Origin: JAABRB01 sp963735025
Lineage (GTDB): Bacteria; Pseudomonadota; Gammaproteobacteria; Burkholderiales; SG8-39
Reading direction: 5' to 3'
NCBI GenBank assembly: GCA_963735025.1
Contig: CAVTJG010000021.1
Location: 1 to 64,000, forward strand
Length of the DNA: 64,000 nt
Position 1 is the stretch's first letter. The number at the start of each line of letters is the position of its first letter. Of the stretch, positions 16,840-25,790 are shown in pieces. The notes under the pieces were generated by a model. That model worked only from the letters and a program-made list of their open reading frames with translations, was not told where the DNA came from and searched no databases. The position numbers and the translations under genes are program-made.

Positions 16840-18123
16840 CTAGCCGAGCGCGTCGTTCCAGATGTTGAGCGCCCAGCCATCTGCGAACTGCTTCTCGAGT
16901 GGACTGCTCGTCGGGGACACGCCACCGGCTCCAATCACGGGAACGAGCGTCTTCCTGGCGGCATTCCACTCGTGGACCGACGTCACGTGCATCGCCTCGG
17001 TGGCGCTCACGTAGCTGTAGCAGGTGTTGTTGATGATCGGGGTCTGGTTGACGGGCTTGGGTGTCATCATGGCGACGATCGCTGCGGCGGCCAGCTTGGC
17101 CTGCTGATTGGCCATCGAACCGGACTTCGGCATGCCTGGTCCACCTTGCGTCGCGTCGCCGATCACGTGGACGTTCGGCACGACGGTGGATTCGGTGGTC
17201 AGCCAGTTCACGTCGCACCAGCGCTTGTTGACGTTCACGACTCCCGCGGCATGGGCGATCGCCCCCGCCGTCTGCGGCGGGACCACGTTCAGAACGTCGC
17301 CCTTGATCGAATCGAAGTCCGTCTTGACGGTCATCGTTCGGACATCGACGTCCCTGGCTTCCTGATTGGGCTGGTAGTCGATGAGGCCCTTGTACATGGT
17401 GTCCCAGGCTGCCTGGAAGAGCTTGCCCTTCGAGACGATGGCCGGGTTGGCATCGAGCACTATCACCTTGGATCGCGGCTTCGCGCGCTTGAAGTAGTCC
17501 GCCACCTGGCAGACGCGCTCGTACGGGCCGGGGGGACACCGGTAGGGCATTCTCGGGAACGCGAATACGAACACTCCGCCGTCGCGCATCTCCTCGAGCT
17601 GCTTGCGCAGCGTCACGGTCTGCGGACCGGCTGTCCAGGCATTTGGGATGCGCTTTTGCGCCTCGGAATTGTTCAGACCGGGAATCAGGTCGTACATGAA
17701 GTCGACCCCTGGCGCGATCACGATGCGGTCATAGGCGAGATCCCCGTATTGCTTGGACGCGAACTTCACCACGCGCTTTGACGTGTCGATCGCGGATACT
17801 TCGGCGTGGAGAACGGTCACGCCGTGGTTCTTCTGCAGATTCTCGTAGCCGAACGTGTTCTGGGAAATATTGCGCGAGCCGCCGAGAACAAGATTCGAGA
17901 GCGGGCACGACACGAACTTTTCCTCGCGCTCGATCATGAACACCTGCAAGCCACCACCGCTCCACATTCGGAGGTACTTTGCGACGGTCGCACCGCCATA
18001 GCCGCCGCCAACGACGACGACGCGCCCGGTAGCCGTCGGCGTGGTGACGCAGCCAGCAAGCGAGATAGTGGCTCCCGCGCCCACAAACTTGATGAAATCA
18101 CGTCGATTGAATTCATGCGTCAT
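16840..18123 (-). CDS. fccB: Flavocytochrome c sulfide dehydrogenase, flavoprotein subunit
   Basis: A 427-residue exported FAD protein that oxidises sulfide and passes electrons to its cytochrome c partner. The N-terminus has a Tat signal (RRDFIKFVGAG), followed by LAGC, which could also be a lipobox. VVVVGGGYGGATVAKYL near 35-51 is the FAD-binding fold. SCPLSN (Cys73) corresponds to the covalent FAD Cys of the Allochromatium enzyme, and Cys196 (YRCPPGPYER) and Cys368 (NNTCYSYV) fit its redox-active disulfide. The cytochrome gene lies 11 bases upstream in the same operon. SoxF is a close alternative name. Confidence 0.88.
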   Translation of the reverse strand: MTHEFNRRDFIKFVGAGATISLAGCVTTPTATGRVVVVGGGYGGATVAKYLRMWSGGGLQVFMIEREEKFVSCPLSNLVLGGSRNISQNTFGYENLQKNHGVTVLHAEVSAIDTSKRVVKFASKQYGDLAYDRIVIAPGVDFMYDLIPGLNNSEAQKRIPNAWTAGPQTVTLRKQLEEMRDGGVFVFAFPRMPYRCPPGPYERVCQVADYFKRAKPRSKVIVLDANPAIVSKGKLFQAAWDTMYKGLIDYQPNQEARDVDVRTMTVKTDFDSIKGDVLNVVPPQTAGAIAHAAGVVNVNKRWCDVNWLTTESTVVPNVHVIGDATQGGPGMPKSGSMANQQAKLAAAAIVAMMTPKPVNQTPIINNTCYSYVSATEAMHVTSVHEWNAARKTLVPVIGAGGVSPTSSPLEKQFADGWALNIWNDALG

Positions 18124-18134
18124 GGCGGGGCTCC

Positions 18135-18449
18135 CTATTTTCCGGCAGGTTTCTGCTCGGAAAAGTACGCAGCAATCGCAGCAACCTGGGCGTCGGTGTA
18201 GCCTTTCGAAATCTGCGTCATGATCGTCGCGGACTTCTTCCCCTCGCGGAACAGCTTGATCGTCGCGATGATCTGATCCCTAGGCCGGCCGGCAAGCGAC
18301 TCGGTGATGCCGGCGCTGCGCCCATCGGTGCCGTGGCACATGGCGCAGCTGGCCGCGAGATTGCGGCCGAGATCGGGATCGGGTGCTTGCGCCGACGCTG
18401 CGAACGACGCTACCGATAGTGCGGCGACAAGGATCACGCTGGGTCGCAT
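18135..18449 (-). CDS. Periplasmic monoheme c-type cytochrome, partner of the sulfide dehydrogenase
   Basis: A 104-residue cytochrome c. Residues 1-20 form a cleavable signal peptide. CAMCH at 35-39 is the single heme site, and Met in SATIMTQISKGYTDAQV is a likely axial ligand. The ATG at 18449 has a good GGAGAA site; the frame stays open further upstream but without support. It precedes the FAD subunit by 11 bases, so it probably accepts electrons from it. Allochromatium FccA is diheme; this subunit is monoheme and half as long. Confidence 0.85.
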   Translation of the reverse strand: MRPSVILVAALSVASFAASAQAPDPDLGRNLAASCAMCHGTDGRSAGITESLAGRPRDQIIATIKLFREGKKSATIMTQISKGYTDAQVAAIAAYFSEQKPAGK

Positions 18450-18557
18450 GGGCTTTCTCCCTCGGATGCGCGGCAGGCGCGCGGACAAGCGGCGCTGATC
18501 GATCAGGAAGCCAGGAATGCCGCGCGCGGGACGCGCGGCGACGTGCGTGCGAACCGC

Positions 18558-20849
18558 TCAGTCGGCCTCGGTCGGTGCCGCAGCCTTCTTCGGTGAGGAC
18601 GGCGGTTCGTCAAGCACGCGCAACGTCACCTTGTCGTCCTCGCCCACGTCCACCGTCACCTTGCCGCCATTCGAGAGTGTGCCGAAGAGGAGTTCGTCGG
18701 CCAGCGCACGCCGGATCGTGTCCTGGATGAGGCGCGCCATCGGGCGGGCGCCCATGACCGGATCGAAGCCATGCTCGGCCAGATACCGCTTCAGCTTGTC
18801 GGTGAAGATGGCCTCGACCTTCTTCTCGTGCAGCTGCTCCTCGAGCTGCATGAGGAACTTGTCCACCACCCGCAGGATGATCTCCTGGTCGAGCGAGGCG
18901 AACGAGATGGTGGCGTCGAGTCGGTTGCGGAATTCGGGGGTGAACATCCGCCGGATCTCGGCCATCTCGTCGCCGGCCTCCTTCTTCGCCGTGAATCCCA
19001 TCACCGCCTTGTTGAGCGCCTCGGCGCCGGCGTTGGTGGTCATGACGATGATGACGTTACGGAAGTCGGCCTTCCTCCCGTTGTTGTCGGTTAGGGTGCC
19101 GTGGTCCATCACCTGCAGGAGGATGTTGAAGATATCCGAGTGCGCCTTCTCGATCTCGTCGAGCAGCAGCACCGAGTACGGTTTCTTGGCGATCTGCTCC
19201 GTGAGCAGTCCGCCCTGATCAAACCCGACGTAACCCGGCGGGGCGCCGATCAGGCGGCTCACCGCGTGGCGTTCCATGTATTCGGACATGTCGAAACGGA
19301 TCAGCTCGATGCCCATGCAGTACGCGAGCTGGCGGGCGACCTCGGTCTTGCCCACGCCGGTTGGCCCGGAGAACAGGAAATTGCCGATCGGCTTCTGCGG
19401 ATTGCCGAGGCCCGACCGCGCCGTGCGGATGGCGGCGACGAGCGCATCGATGGCCTTGTCCTGACCGAAGACGACCGCCTTGAGATCGCGATCGAGATTC
19501 TTGAGCGCTGCGCGATCGTCGAGCGATACGGTCGCCGGCGGGATGCGCGCGATCTTGGCGATGATCTCCTCGATCTCGCCTTTGCCGATGACCCGCTTCT
19601 GGCGCGACTTCGGCAGTATCTTCTGAGCGGCTCCAGCCTCGTCGATCACGTCGATCGCCTTGTCGGGGAGGTGCCGATCGGTGATGTAGCGGGACGAGAG
19701 TTCGACCGCGCTGGACAGTGCTGCGGAGGAGTACTTGACGCCGTGATGCGCTTCAAAACGGCTCTTCAGGCCGCGCAAGATTTCCACTGTCTCGTCGAGG
19801 GACGGCTCGGTGACGTCGATCTTCTGGAAGCGACGCGACAGGGCGTGATCCTTTTCGAAGATACCGCGGTACTCGTTGTAGGTCGTGGCGCCGATGCACT
19901 TCAGCTGGCCGGTCGACAGCGCCGGCTTCAGCAAATTCGACGCGTCGAGCGTGCCGCCCGACGCCGCGCCGGCGCCGATCAGGGTGTGGATCTCGTCGAT
20001 GAAGAGGATCGCGTTCGGATTGTCCACGAGCTGCTTGAGCACGGCTTTCAGGCGCTGCTCGAAATCTCCGCGATATTTCGTCCCGGCGAGCAGGGCGCCC
20101 ATGTCGAGCGAGTACACCTGGCAGCGGGAAAGGATCTCGGGAACCTGCCCCTCGACGATCCGGCGCGCAAGACCCTCGGCGATCGCGGTCTTGCCCACGC
20201 CTGCTTCGCCGACCAGCAGCGGATTGTTCTTGCGCCGCCGGCAAAGCGTCTGGATAACTCGCTCGAGCTCGCGCTCGCGGCCGATGAGCGGGTCGATCTT
20301 CCCGGTGAGCGCCAGTGAGTTGAGGTTGAGCGTGTAGGTCTCGAGCGCACCGCCGGACTGCTGGCCCTCGCTGTCCTCCGCCTCCGCTTCACCCTGCTTG
20401 GGCTGCTGCGGTTGCGGCGACTTGGCGATGCCGTGCGAAATGTAGTTCACGACGTCGAGGCGCGTCACGCCCTGCTGGTGCAGGAAGTAGACCGCGTGCG
20501 AGTCCTTCTCGCCGAAGATTGCCACCAGAACATTCGCGCCGGTGACCTCCTTCTTGCCCGACGACTGGACGTGCAGGATCGCCCTCTGGATGACGCGCTG
20601 GAACCCCAGGGTCGGTTGGGTGTCGATCTCCTCGGTGCCCGCGACGGTCGGGGTATGCGCGCCGATGAATTCTCCGAGCTGCTTGCGCAGCTCGTCGATG
20701 TTTGCGGCGCAGGCTCGCAGCACTTCGGCGGCCGTCGGGTTGTCAAGCAGGGCGAGCAGAAGGTGCTCGACCGTGATGAACTCGTGGCGCTTCTGGCGCG
20801 CCTCGACGAAGGCCATGTGCAGGCTGACCTCGAGCTCCTGGGCGATCAT
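18558..20849 (-). CDS. clpA: ATP-dependent Clp protease ATP-binding subunit ClpA
   Basis: A 763-residue AAA+ unfoldase that feeds proteins into ClpP in the cytoplasm. An N-terminal Clp_N repeat domain (about 1-145) is followed by an acidic Gln-rich linker and two ATPase domains. GEAGVGKT near 212 and GPTGVGKT near 490 are the Walker A motifs; DEIHTLIGAG and LLDEIEKAH are the Walker B regions. The start MIAQELEVSL at 20849 sits two bases after the clpS stop, with GAGG inside the clpS end, so translation is coupled to clpS. Confidence 0.97.
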   Translation of the reverse strand: MIAQELEVSLHMAFVEARQKRHEFITVEHLLLALLDNPTAAEVLRACAANIDELRKQLGEFIGAHTPTVAGTEEIDTQPTLGFQRVIQRAILHVQSSGKKEVTGANVLVAIFGEKDSHAVYFLHQQGVTRLDVVNYISHGIAKSPQPQQPKQGEAEAEDSEGQQSGGALETYTLNLNSLALTGKIDPLIGRERELERVIQTLCRRRKNNPLLVGEAGVGKTAIAEGLARRIVEGQVPEILSRCQVYSLDMGALLAGTKYRGDFEQRLKAVLKQLVDNPNAILFIDEIHTLIGAGAASGGTLDASNLLKPALSTGQLKCIGATTYNEYRGIFEKDHALSRRFQKIDVTEPSLDETVEILRGLKSRFEAHHGVKYSSAALSSAVELSSRYITDRHLPDKAIDVIDEAGAAQKILPKSRQKRVIGKGEIEEIIAKIARIPPATVSLDDRAALKNLDRDLKAVVFGQDKAIDALVAAIRTARSGLGNPQKPIGNFLFSGPTGVGKTEVARQLAYCMGIELIRFDMSEYMERHAVSRLIGAPPGYVGFDQGGLLTEQIAKKPYSVLLLDEIEKAHSDIFNILLQVMDHGTLTDNNGRKADFRNVIIVMTTNAGAEALNKAVMGFTAKKEAGDEMAEIRRMFTPEFRNRLDATISFASLDQEIILRVVDKFLMQLEEQLHEKKVEAIFTDKLKRYLAEHGFDPVMGARPMARLIQDTIRRALADELLFGTLSNGGKVTVDVGEDDKVTLRVLDEPPSSPKKAAAPTEAD

Positions 20850-20851
20850 TT

Positions 20852-21160
20852 CTAAGTTTCCTCCATCACGCACTGCAGCGGATGCTGGTGCTTGCGCGCA
20901 TATGCACTTACCTGCTCGACCTTCGTAGTGGCGATGTCCCGGGCATACACTCCGCAGACACCCATTCCTTCACGGTGAACCTTGAGCATGACCTGTGTGG
21001 CCTGCTCGCGGGTCATCGAGAAGAACGATTGCAGGACGACGACCACGAACTCCATTGGGGTGTAGTCATCGTTCAGCAAGATCACCTTGAACAGGGGCGG
21101 CGGCTTGAGCTTGGCCTTCTTGGGCTCAAGAACCGTTCCCTCACGCATCCGAGTTGCCAT
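20852..21160 (-). CDS. clpS: ATP-dependent Clp protease adaptor ClpS
   Basis: A 102-residue adaptor that binds N-degron substrates and delivers them to ClpA. VILLNDDYTPMEFVVVVLQ near residue 26 is the ClpS signature forming the N-end rule pocket, and MLKVHREGMGVCGVYARDIA follows as expected. Upstream in-frame codons exist, but MATRMREGTVLEPK is the normal N-terminus. It is divergent from cspA, with a 500-base gap between them. Confidence 0.96.
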   Translation of the reverse strand: MATRMREGTVLEPKKAKLKPPPLFKVILLNDDYTPMEFVVVVLQSFFSMTREQATQVMLKVHREGMGVCGVYARDIATTKVEQVSAYARKHQHPLQCVMEET

Positions 21161-21471
21161 ACTCCACTCACCGACCCACACTAATGCCAGAAGGACGCGC
21201 CCGTCAATTCCAATGACGGTGAAGCGGCGATGAAATTCACCGTGACTTCACGGCTGACAAGGGAAATGCCGCAAAAGGCGACCAGCGGAAGGGTGGGGCC
21301 GATTGCGCTCTCAACTTGCCCCATTTTCAATTCCCCTATCGATGTGTCGGAGACCGGCGACTCGGACTCCGGTAGACGTTCCCCAATCGTAGCCAGAGAT
21401 CGGTGCCCTTGCAACGACCCTGTGTGGCGGAGAAGGCCTGTCGCGTCAGAGGGTTGTCGTCAGTCTGCCCC

Positions 21472-21500
21472 TTGACGCATAGTGCGGAAGCGCGTAAAAA
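21472..21500 (+). promoter_or_regulatory. Candidate sigma-70 promoter for cspA with long leader
   Basis: TTGACG (21472-21477) and TAAAAA (21495-21500) are separated by exactly 17 bases. Transcription from here would give a leader of about 150 bases before the cspA ATG, which fits cold-shock genes, whose long 5' leaders control mRNA stability and translation. Within the 500-base gap 21161-21660 this is the best promoter match; no gene is seen in the gap. Confidence 0.5.
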
Positions 21501-21543
21501 CCCCGCTTGTGTTTGCACTTTTAGGCAGTGTGCAGGTCGTGCG

Positions 21544-21577
21544 GTATACCGGGTCGCTAGCGGCCCGTTTGGTATAC
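21544..21577 (+). promoter_or_regulatory. Hairpin-forming segment in the cspA leader, bounded by GGTATAC
   Basis: GGTATAC occurs at 21544 and again at 21571-21577, and because GTATAC is self-complementary the two can pair. Inside them CGGG pairs with CCCG around a central GCTAGC. The second copy, TGGTATACA, could alternatively be an extended -10 promoter. A folding leader would be consistent with temperature control, which is inference. Confidence 0.4.
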
Positions 21578-21660
21578 AAGTTTCAGGTCTACGGCTGGCT
21601 CGGAGCGCAGGCATAGGAGAGGGGGGAACCCCTAGGGTGCAATTACTCAGGGATGGGTCT

Positions 21661-21867
21661 ATGCCAACTGGTACGGTTAAGTGGTTCAACGATGCAAAGG
21701 GTTTCGGTTTCATTACGCCTGACGATGGAGGCGAGGATTTGTTCGCGCATTTCTCGGCGATCCAGATGGCCGGTTTCAAGTCATTGAAAGAGGGTCAGAA
21801 GGTCAGCTTCGAGATCGTGCAGGGCCCCAAGGGGAAGCAAGCCTCGAACATCCAGTCGGCGGGCTGA
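21661..21867 (+). CDS. cspA: Cold-shock domain protein
   Basis: A 68-residue single cold-shock domain protein that binds single-stranded RNA/DNA and melts mRNA secondary structure. GTVKWFNDAKGFGFITPDDG contains RNP1 (KGFGFI), and DLFAHFSAI contains RNP2 (normally VFVHF; here LFAHF). Length and ending (GKQASNIQSAG) are typical. The frame is open for 258 bases upstream, but the protein family starts at MPTGTVKWF. It is a single-gene unit ending in a clear terminator. Confidence 0.95.
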   Translation: MPTGTVKWFNDAKGFGFITPDDGGEDLFAHFSAIQMAGFKSLKEGQKVSFEIVQGPKGKQASNIQSAG

Positions 21868-21908
21868 ACGCGGCGCATCCAGCGTCCGTTTCATCTTGGT
21901 TTTCCAGG

Positions 21909-21932
21909 GCCCCGCGCACGCGGGGCTTTTTT
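21909..21932 (+). terminator. Rho-independent terminator of cspA
   Basis: GCCCCGCG (21909-21916) pairs with CGCGGGGC (21919-21926), probably with the innermost pairs opened into a loop, followed by TTTTTT at 21927-21932. Confidence 0.88.
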
Positions 21933-22003
21933 CATTCAGGCGACCTCTGATCGATTCGCCCGGCGCGCGGCTCGCGAAGCCGCGGACCGGGCACCGGACA
22001 CGT

Positions 22004-23263
22004 TCAGTAGCCCTTGATGCGATCGATCATCGCTGCGCCGAATCCCGAGCAGCTGACTTCCTTTGCGCCCGACATCAAGCGCGCAAAGTCGTATGTGACA
22101 ACCTTGCTCGAGATCGTGTCCTCCATCGACCGGATGATGAGATCGGCCGCCTCGCGCCACGCCATGTGGCGCAGCATCATCTCGGCCGAGAGGATGAGCG
22201 ATCCCGGGTTAACCTTGTCCTGGCCGGCATATTTCGGTGCGGTACCGTGGGTCGCCTCGAAATTCGCGACGGTGTCGGAAAGATTGGCCCCCGGCGCGAT
22301 GCCGATGCCCCCGACCTGCGCGGCGAGTGCGTCGGACACGTAGTCGCCGTTCAGGTTGAGGGTGGCGATGACATCATATTCCGCCGGGCGCAGCAGGATC
22401 TGCTGCAGGAACGCATCGGTGATCACGTCCTTGACCACGATCTCACGTCCACTCTTCGGATTCTTCATGGTGTTCCAGGGGCCGCCGTCGAGGGGCTTGG
22501 CGCCGAATTCCTTCTGCGCGAGCGCATAGCCCCAGTCCCGGAATCCGCCCTCGGTGAATTTCTGGATGTTGCCCTTGTGTACGATGGTGAGTGACTTGCG
22601 ATCGTTTTCGATCGTGTACTCGATTGCCTTGCGGACGAGCCGCTCGGTACCCTCGCGGGAGACAGGCTTGATCCCGATCGCGGATGTGTCGGGAAACCGG
22701 ATCTTCTTGACGCCCATCTCTTCCTGCAGAAACTTGATCACCTTCCTGGCGCCCTCGGTCTCTGCCGCCCACTCGATGCCGGCGTAGATGTCCTCGGAGT
22801 TCTCCCGGAAGATCACCATGTCGGTCTTCTCGGGCTCTTTCAGCGGCGAGGGAACGCCCTTGAAATAGCGCACCGGCCGCAGGCACACGTACAGATCGAG
22901 CTCCTGGCGCAGCGCGACGTTCAGCGACCGGATGCCGCCGCCGACCGGAGTCGTGAGCGGGCCCTTGATCGAGACCGAATAGTCTTTCACCGCCGCAAGC
23001 GTTTCAGCGGGCATCCACATGTCCCCGCCGTACACTCGCGTTGCCTTCTCGCCGGCGAATATCTCCATCCAGTGGATCTTGCGCTTGCCGCCGTACGCCT
23101 TTTCGACCGCCGCATCGACGACCTTGATCATCACCGGGGTGATGTCGACCCCGGTGCCGTCGCCCTCGATGTAGGGGATGATCGGGTTATCGGGAACCGG
23201 CTTGCCGGAAACGATCTTGCTTCCGCCCTGGGGAACCTTGATGTGCGAGGTGGCTGTGGCCAT
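22004..23263 (-). CDS. icd: NADP-dependent isocitrate dehydrogenase
   Basis: A 419-residue TCA-cycle enzyme that converts isocitrate to 2-oxoglutarate and CO2 with NADPH formation. IPYIEGDGTGVDITPVM near 29 is the N-terminal signature, and FRENSEDIYAGIEW near 150 contains the Ser that AceK phosphorylates in E. coli. NLNGDYVSDALAAQVGG and ATHGTAPKYAG cover the metal and cofactor sites. It is divergent from aceK, 214 bases away, so enzyme and its regulator share a control region. Confidence 0.97.
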   Translation of the reverse strand: MATATSHIKVPQGGSKIVSGKPVPDNPIIPYIEGDGTGVDITPVMIKVVDAAVEKAYGGKRKIHWMEIFAGEKATRVYGGDMWMPAETLAAVKDYSVSIKGPLTTPVGGGIRSLNVALRQELDLYVCLRPVRYFKGVPSPLKEPEKTDMVIFRENSEDIYAGIEWAAETEGARKVIKFLQEEMGVKKIRFPDTSAIGIKPVSREGTERLVRKAIEYTIENDRKSLTIVHKGNIQKFTEGGFRDWGYALAQKEFGAKPLDGGPWNTMKNPKSGREIVVKDVITDAFLQQILLRPAEYDVIATLNLNGDYVSDALAAQVGGIGIAPGANLSDTVANFEATHGTAPKYAGQDKVNPGSLILSAEMMLRHMAWREAADLIIRSMEDTISSKVVTYDFARLMSGAKEVSCSGFGAAMIDRIKGY

Positions 23264-23477
23264 TGGTGCTCCGTTGAGTAGCAGAGTTTTCGCTGGATTT
23301 GATCGCCGGCGCTCGACCGCGATAACCGCGAATTATGCGCCAAACAGCGCCCTCATTGCCATCCGCCGACCGGAAACGGTGCGCGCGGGACCCTGCCGCG
23401 ATGACGGATTTGCGGCTATGCTCGACCCTGTCCTCATCGCACCCGCACCACTGGTCCGCGACGCGCCGGACGCTTGA

Positions 23478-25259
23478 ATGAATATACCCAAGGGCGAAAA
23501 CCCGGTCGCCATCGCGATCTCCAAGGCCCTCATTGACGGCTTCGACCGGCACTATCGCCTGTTCCGCGATTGCAGCGTGGCGGCCAAGGCGCGCTTCGAA
23601 GCCGCCGACTGGCTCGGCCAGCAGCGCGCGGTCCGCGAGCGCATCGCATTCTACGACCAGCGGGTTCGCGAGACGGTGGAGCGGCTGAAGATCGAGTTCC
23701 AGGCGGATCTCCTCGACGAGAACACCTGGCAGCAGGCCAAGCTGCTCTACATCGGACTGCTGACGAACCACCGGCAACCCGAGCTCGCCGAGACGTTCTT
23801 CAATTCGGTGTTCTGCAAGATCATGCACCGGACGTACTTCCACAACGACTTCATCTTCTTCCGTCCGGCGGTCTCGACCGAGTACCTGGAGTCTGATCCG
23901 CCTTCGTATCGCACCTACTATCCTCTGCGCGAAGGCTGGCGCGAGGCGCTCATGCGGATGATCCGCGACTTCGGATGGCGGTGCGAATTTGCGGATCTCG
24001 ACCGGGACGTCGATTGCGTAGCGGCGGATATCGCCAGGCACCTGGGCGACGCAGAACCGGATCCGAACTGTCACATTCGTGTCCTGCACTCGGCGTTTTA
24101 CCGGAACAAAGCGGCGTACGTGTGTGCCATGCTGGTCAATGGAGACCGTGAGCACGCGTTCGTTGTCCCGGTCCTGCACGACGACGGCCACCTGTGCCTG
24201 GACGCGATTCTCCTCGACCCACGTGACATCAGGACGGTGTTCAGCCTCAATCGCGCCTACGTCATGGTCGACACCGAGGTACCGTCGGCATACGCTCGGT
24301 TTCTGCGGACGATGATGCCGAGAAAACCGGGGGCCGAGCTCTACACCATGCTCGGCCTGGTCAAGCAGGGCAAGACGATGTTCTATCGCGAGCTCGCACA
24401 TCACCTGCGGCACTCCGAGGACGAATTCGTCATAGCGCCGGGCATTCCGGGTCTCGTGATGGTGGTGTTCACGCTGCCGTCGTTTCCCTACGTGTTCAAG
24501 GTCATCCGGGACGAGATCGTCCCGCCGAAGGAGACGGATCGGGAGACCGTAAAATCCAAGTACCTCCTGGTGAAACAGCATGACCGGGTAGGACGGATGG
24601 CCGACACCCTGGAGTTCTCGGACGTCGCGCTGCCCAAGGCGCGGATCAGCGCGGCGCTGCTCGCCGAGTTGCGGTGCACGTGTCCGTCGGTGCTTGAGGA
24701 GGATGAGTCGCAGGTCGTGATCCAGCATCTGTATATCGAGCGTCGTATGACCCCGCTGAACATCTACCTCGACCGGGCGAGCGACGAACAGATAGAACGT
24801 GTCGTGCGGGACTACGGCCTGGCGATCCGCGAGCTCGCGTTCGCGAACATATTTCCCGGCGACATGCTGATGAAGAATTTCGGCGTCACGCGCATCGGAC
24901 GTGTCGTTTTCTATGACTACGACGAGATCGAGTACCTCACGAACTGCAATTTCCGGAAGATCCCCGAAGCCCCCAATCCGGAGCTCGAGATGTCCGGGGA
25001 GGTCTGGTATCCGATCGCGCGGAACGACGTCTTCCCCGAGGAATTCGGGACGTTCCTGCTCGGGAATCCGAAAGTGCGGGCGGCGTTCATGCGGCATCAT
25101 GCGGATCTGCTCGCGCCGGACTTTTGGCAGGCGGCGCAGCGCAAGATCGCGAGCGGGCACGTCGAGGACTTCTTTCCCTACCCGGCCGCACTCCGGTTTC
25201 GCAATCGGTCCGCGCTCGATTCTGCGGCGCCGCGTGCGCGCGAAGTCGCGTCGGCCTGA
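23478..25259 (+). CDS. aceK: Isocitrate dehydrogenase kinase/phosphatase
   Basis: A 593-residue bifunctional enzyme that phosphorylates and dephosphorylates isocitrate dehydrogenase, switching carbon between the TCA cycle and the glyoxylate bypass. The N-terminal regulatory half contains AETFFNSVFCKIMHRTYFHN. The kinase core includes APGIPGLVMVVFTLPSF followed by the ATP-binding Lys in VFKVIRDEI near residue 337, and ANIFPGDMLMKNFGVTR and FYDYDEIEYL for the catalytic and metal residues. Full length. In enterics it sits with aceBA; here it sits opposite its substrate gene icd. Confidence 0.97.
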   Translation: MNIPKGENPVAIAISKALIDGFDRHYRLFRDCSVAAKARFEAADWLGQQRAVRERIAFYDQRVRETVERLKIEFQADLLDENTWQQAKLLYIGLLTNHRQPELAETFFNSVFCKIMHRTYFHNDFIFFRPAVSTEYLESDPPSYRTYYPLREGWREALMRMIRDFGWRCEFADLDRDVDCVAADIARHLGDAEPDPNCHIRVLHSAFYRNKAAYVCAMLVNGDREHAFVVPVLHDDGHLCLDAILLDPRDIRTVFSLNRAYVMVDTEVPSAYARFLRTMMPRKPGAELYTMLGLVKQGKTMFYRELAHHLRHSEDEFVIAPGIPGLVMVVFTLPSFPYVFKVIRDEIVPPKETDRETVKSKYLLVKQHDRVGRMADTLEFSDVALPKARISAALLAELRCTCPSVLEEDESQVVIQHLYIERRMTPLNIYLDRASDEQIERVVRDYGLAIRELAFANIFPGDMLMKNFGVTRIGRVVFYDYDEIEYLTNCNFRKIPEAPNPELEMSGEVWYPIARNDVFPEEFGTFLLGNPKVRAAFMRHHADLLAPDFWQAAQRKIASGHVEDFFPYPAALRFRNRSALDSAAPRAREVASA

Positions 25260-25280
25260 GCAGAGGCAGGGGGACGAAGA

Positions 25281-25778
25281 ATGTCATATTTGACATTGTT
25301 TTCGGGCATCGTGGCAGCTCGTGTCTGCGGCGGCCTGACGGCACTTTGCGCCACGATTTTCGCGACCATGCTGTCGGCAGCTCCGACCGCGGCGTGGGCC
25401 GCCGAGCCCGAGATCGAGTTGAACGCGGGCCTCTACGTGATACGCGCCGAGGTTGTGGACGCTCCGGAAACGCGGGCGCGCGGGCTCATGTACCGGAAGT
25501 CGATGCCCGCCAATCACGGCATGCTTTTTGTCTTCCCCGACGTCGAGCGGCAATGCTTCTGGATGAAGAACACCCTCATTCCGCTTTCGATCGCGTTCCT
25601 CGACGAACATGGCGCGATCGTGAACATCGCGGACATGCAGCCGCAGACCGAAGACAATCACTGTTCCGAGCGCCCGGTGCGCTACGCGCTCGAAATGAAC
25701 CAGGGATGGTTTGCCGCCAAGCGGATCGGCCCCGGCACGCGAGTGAGGGGGCTCGGGCAGGCCGCTTCGCAGCGCTGA
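25281..25778 (+). CDS. DUF192 family exported protein
   Basis: A 165-residue protein with an N-terminal signal peptide of about 40 residues ending AAWAAEPEIEL, then a DUF192 domain: RARGLMYRKSMPANHGMLFVF and CFWMKNTLIPLSIAFLDEHG are the family hallmarks. It is predicted periplasmic. No function is established for the family. It starts 21 bases after aceK and may share its transcript; sodB is convergent with only 12 bases between the stops. Confidence 0.86.
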   Translation: MSYLTLFSGIVAARVCGGLTALCATIFATMLSAAPTAAWAAEPEIELNAGLYVIRAEVVDAPETRARGLMYRKSMPANHGMLFVFPDVERQCFWMKNTLIPLSIAFLDEHGAIVNIADMQPQTEDNHCSERPVRYALEMNQGWFAAKRIGPGTRVRGLGQAASQR

Positions 25779-25790
25779 GTCGGGCGGGGC

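Noticed and set aside
23187..25160. A 657-codon open frame on the - strand opposite aceK
   Set aside because: aceK is unmistakable on the + strand; the antisense product has no motif and low-complexity composition.
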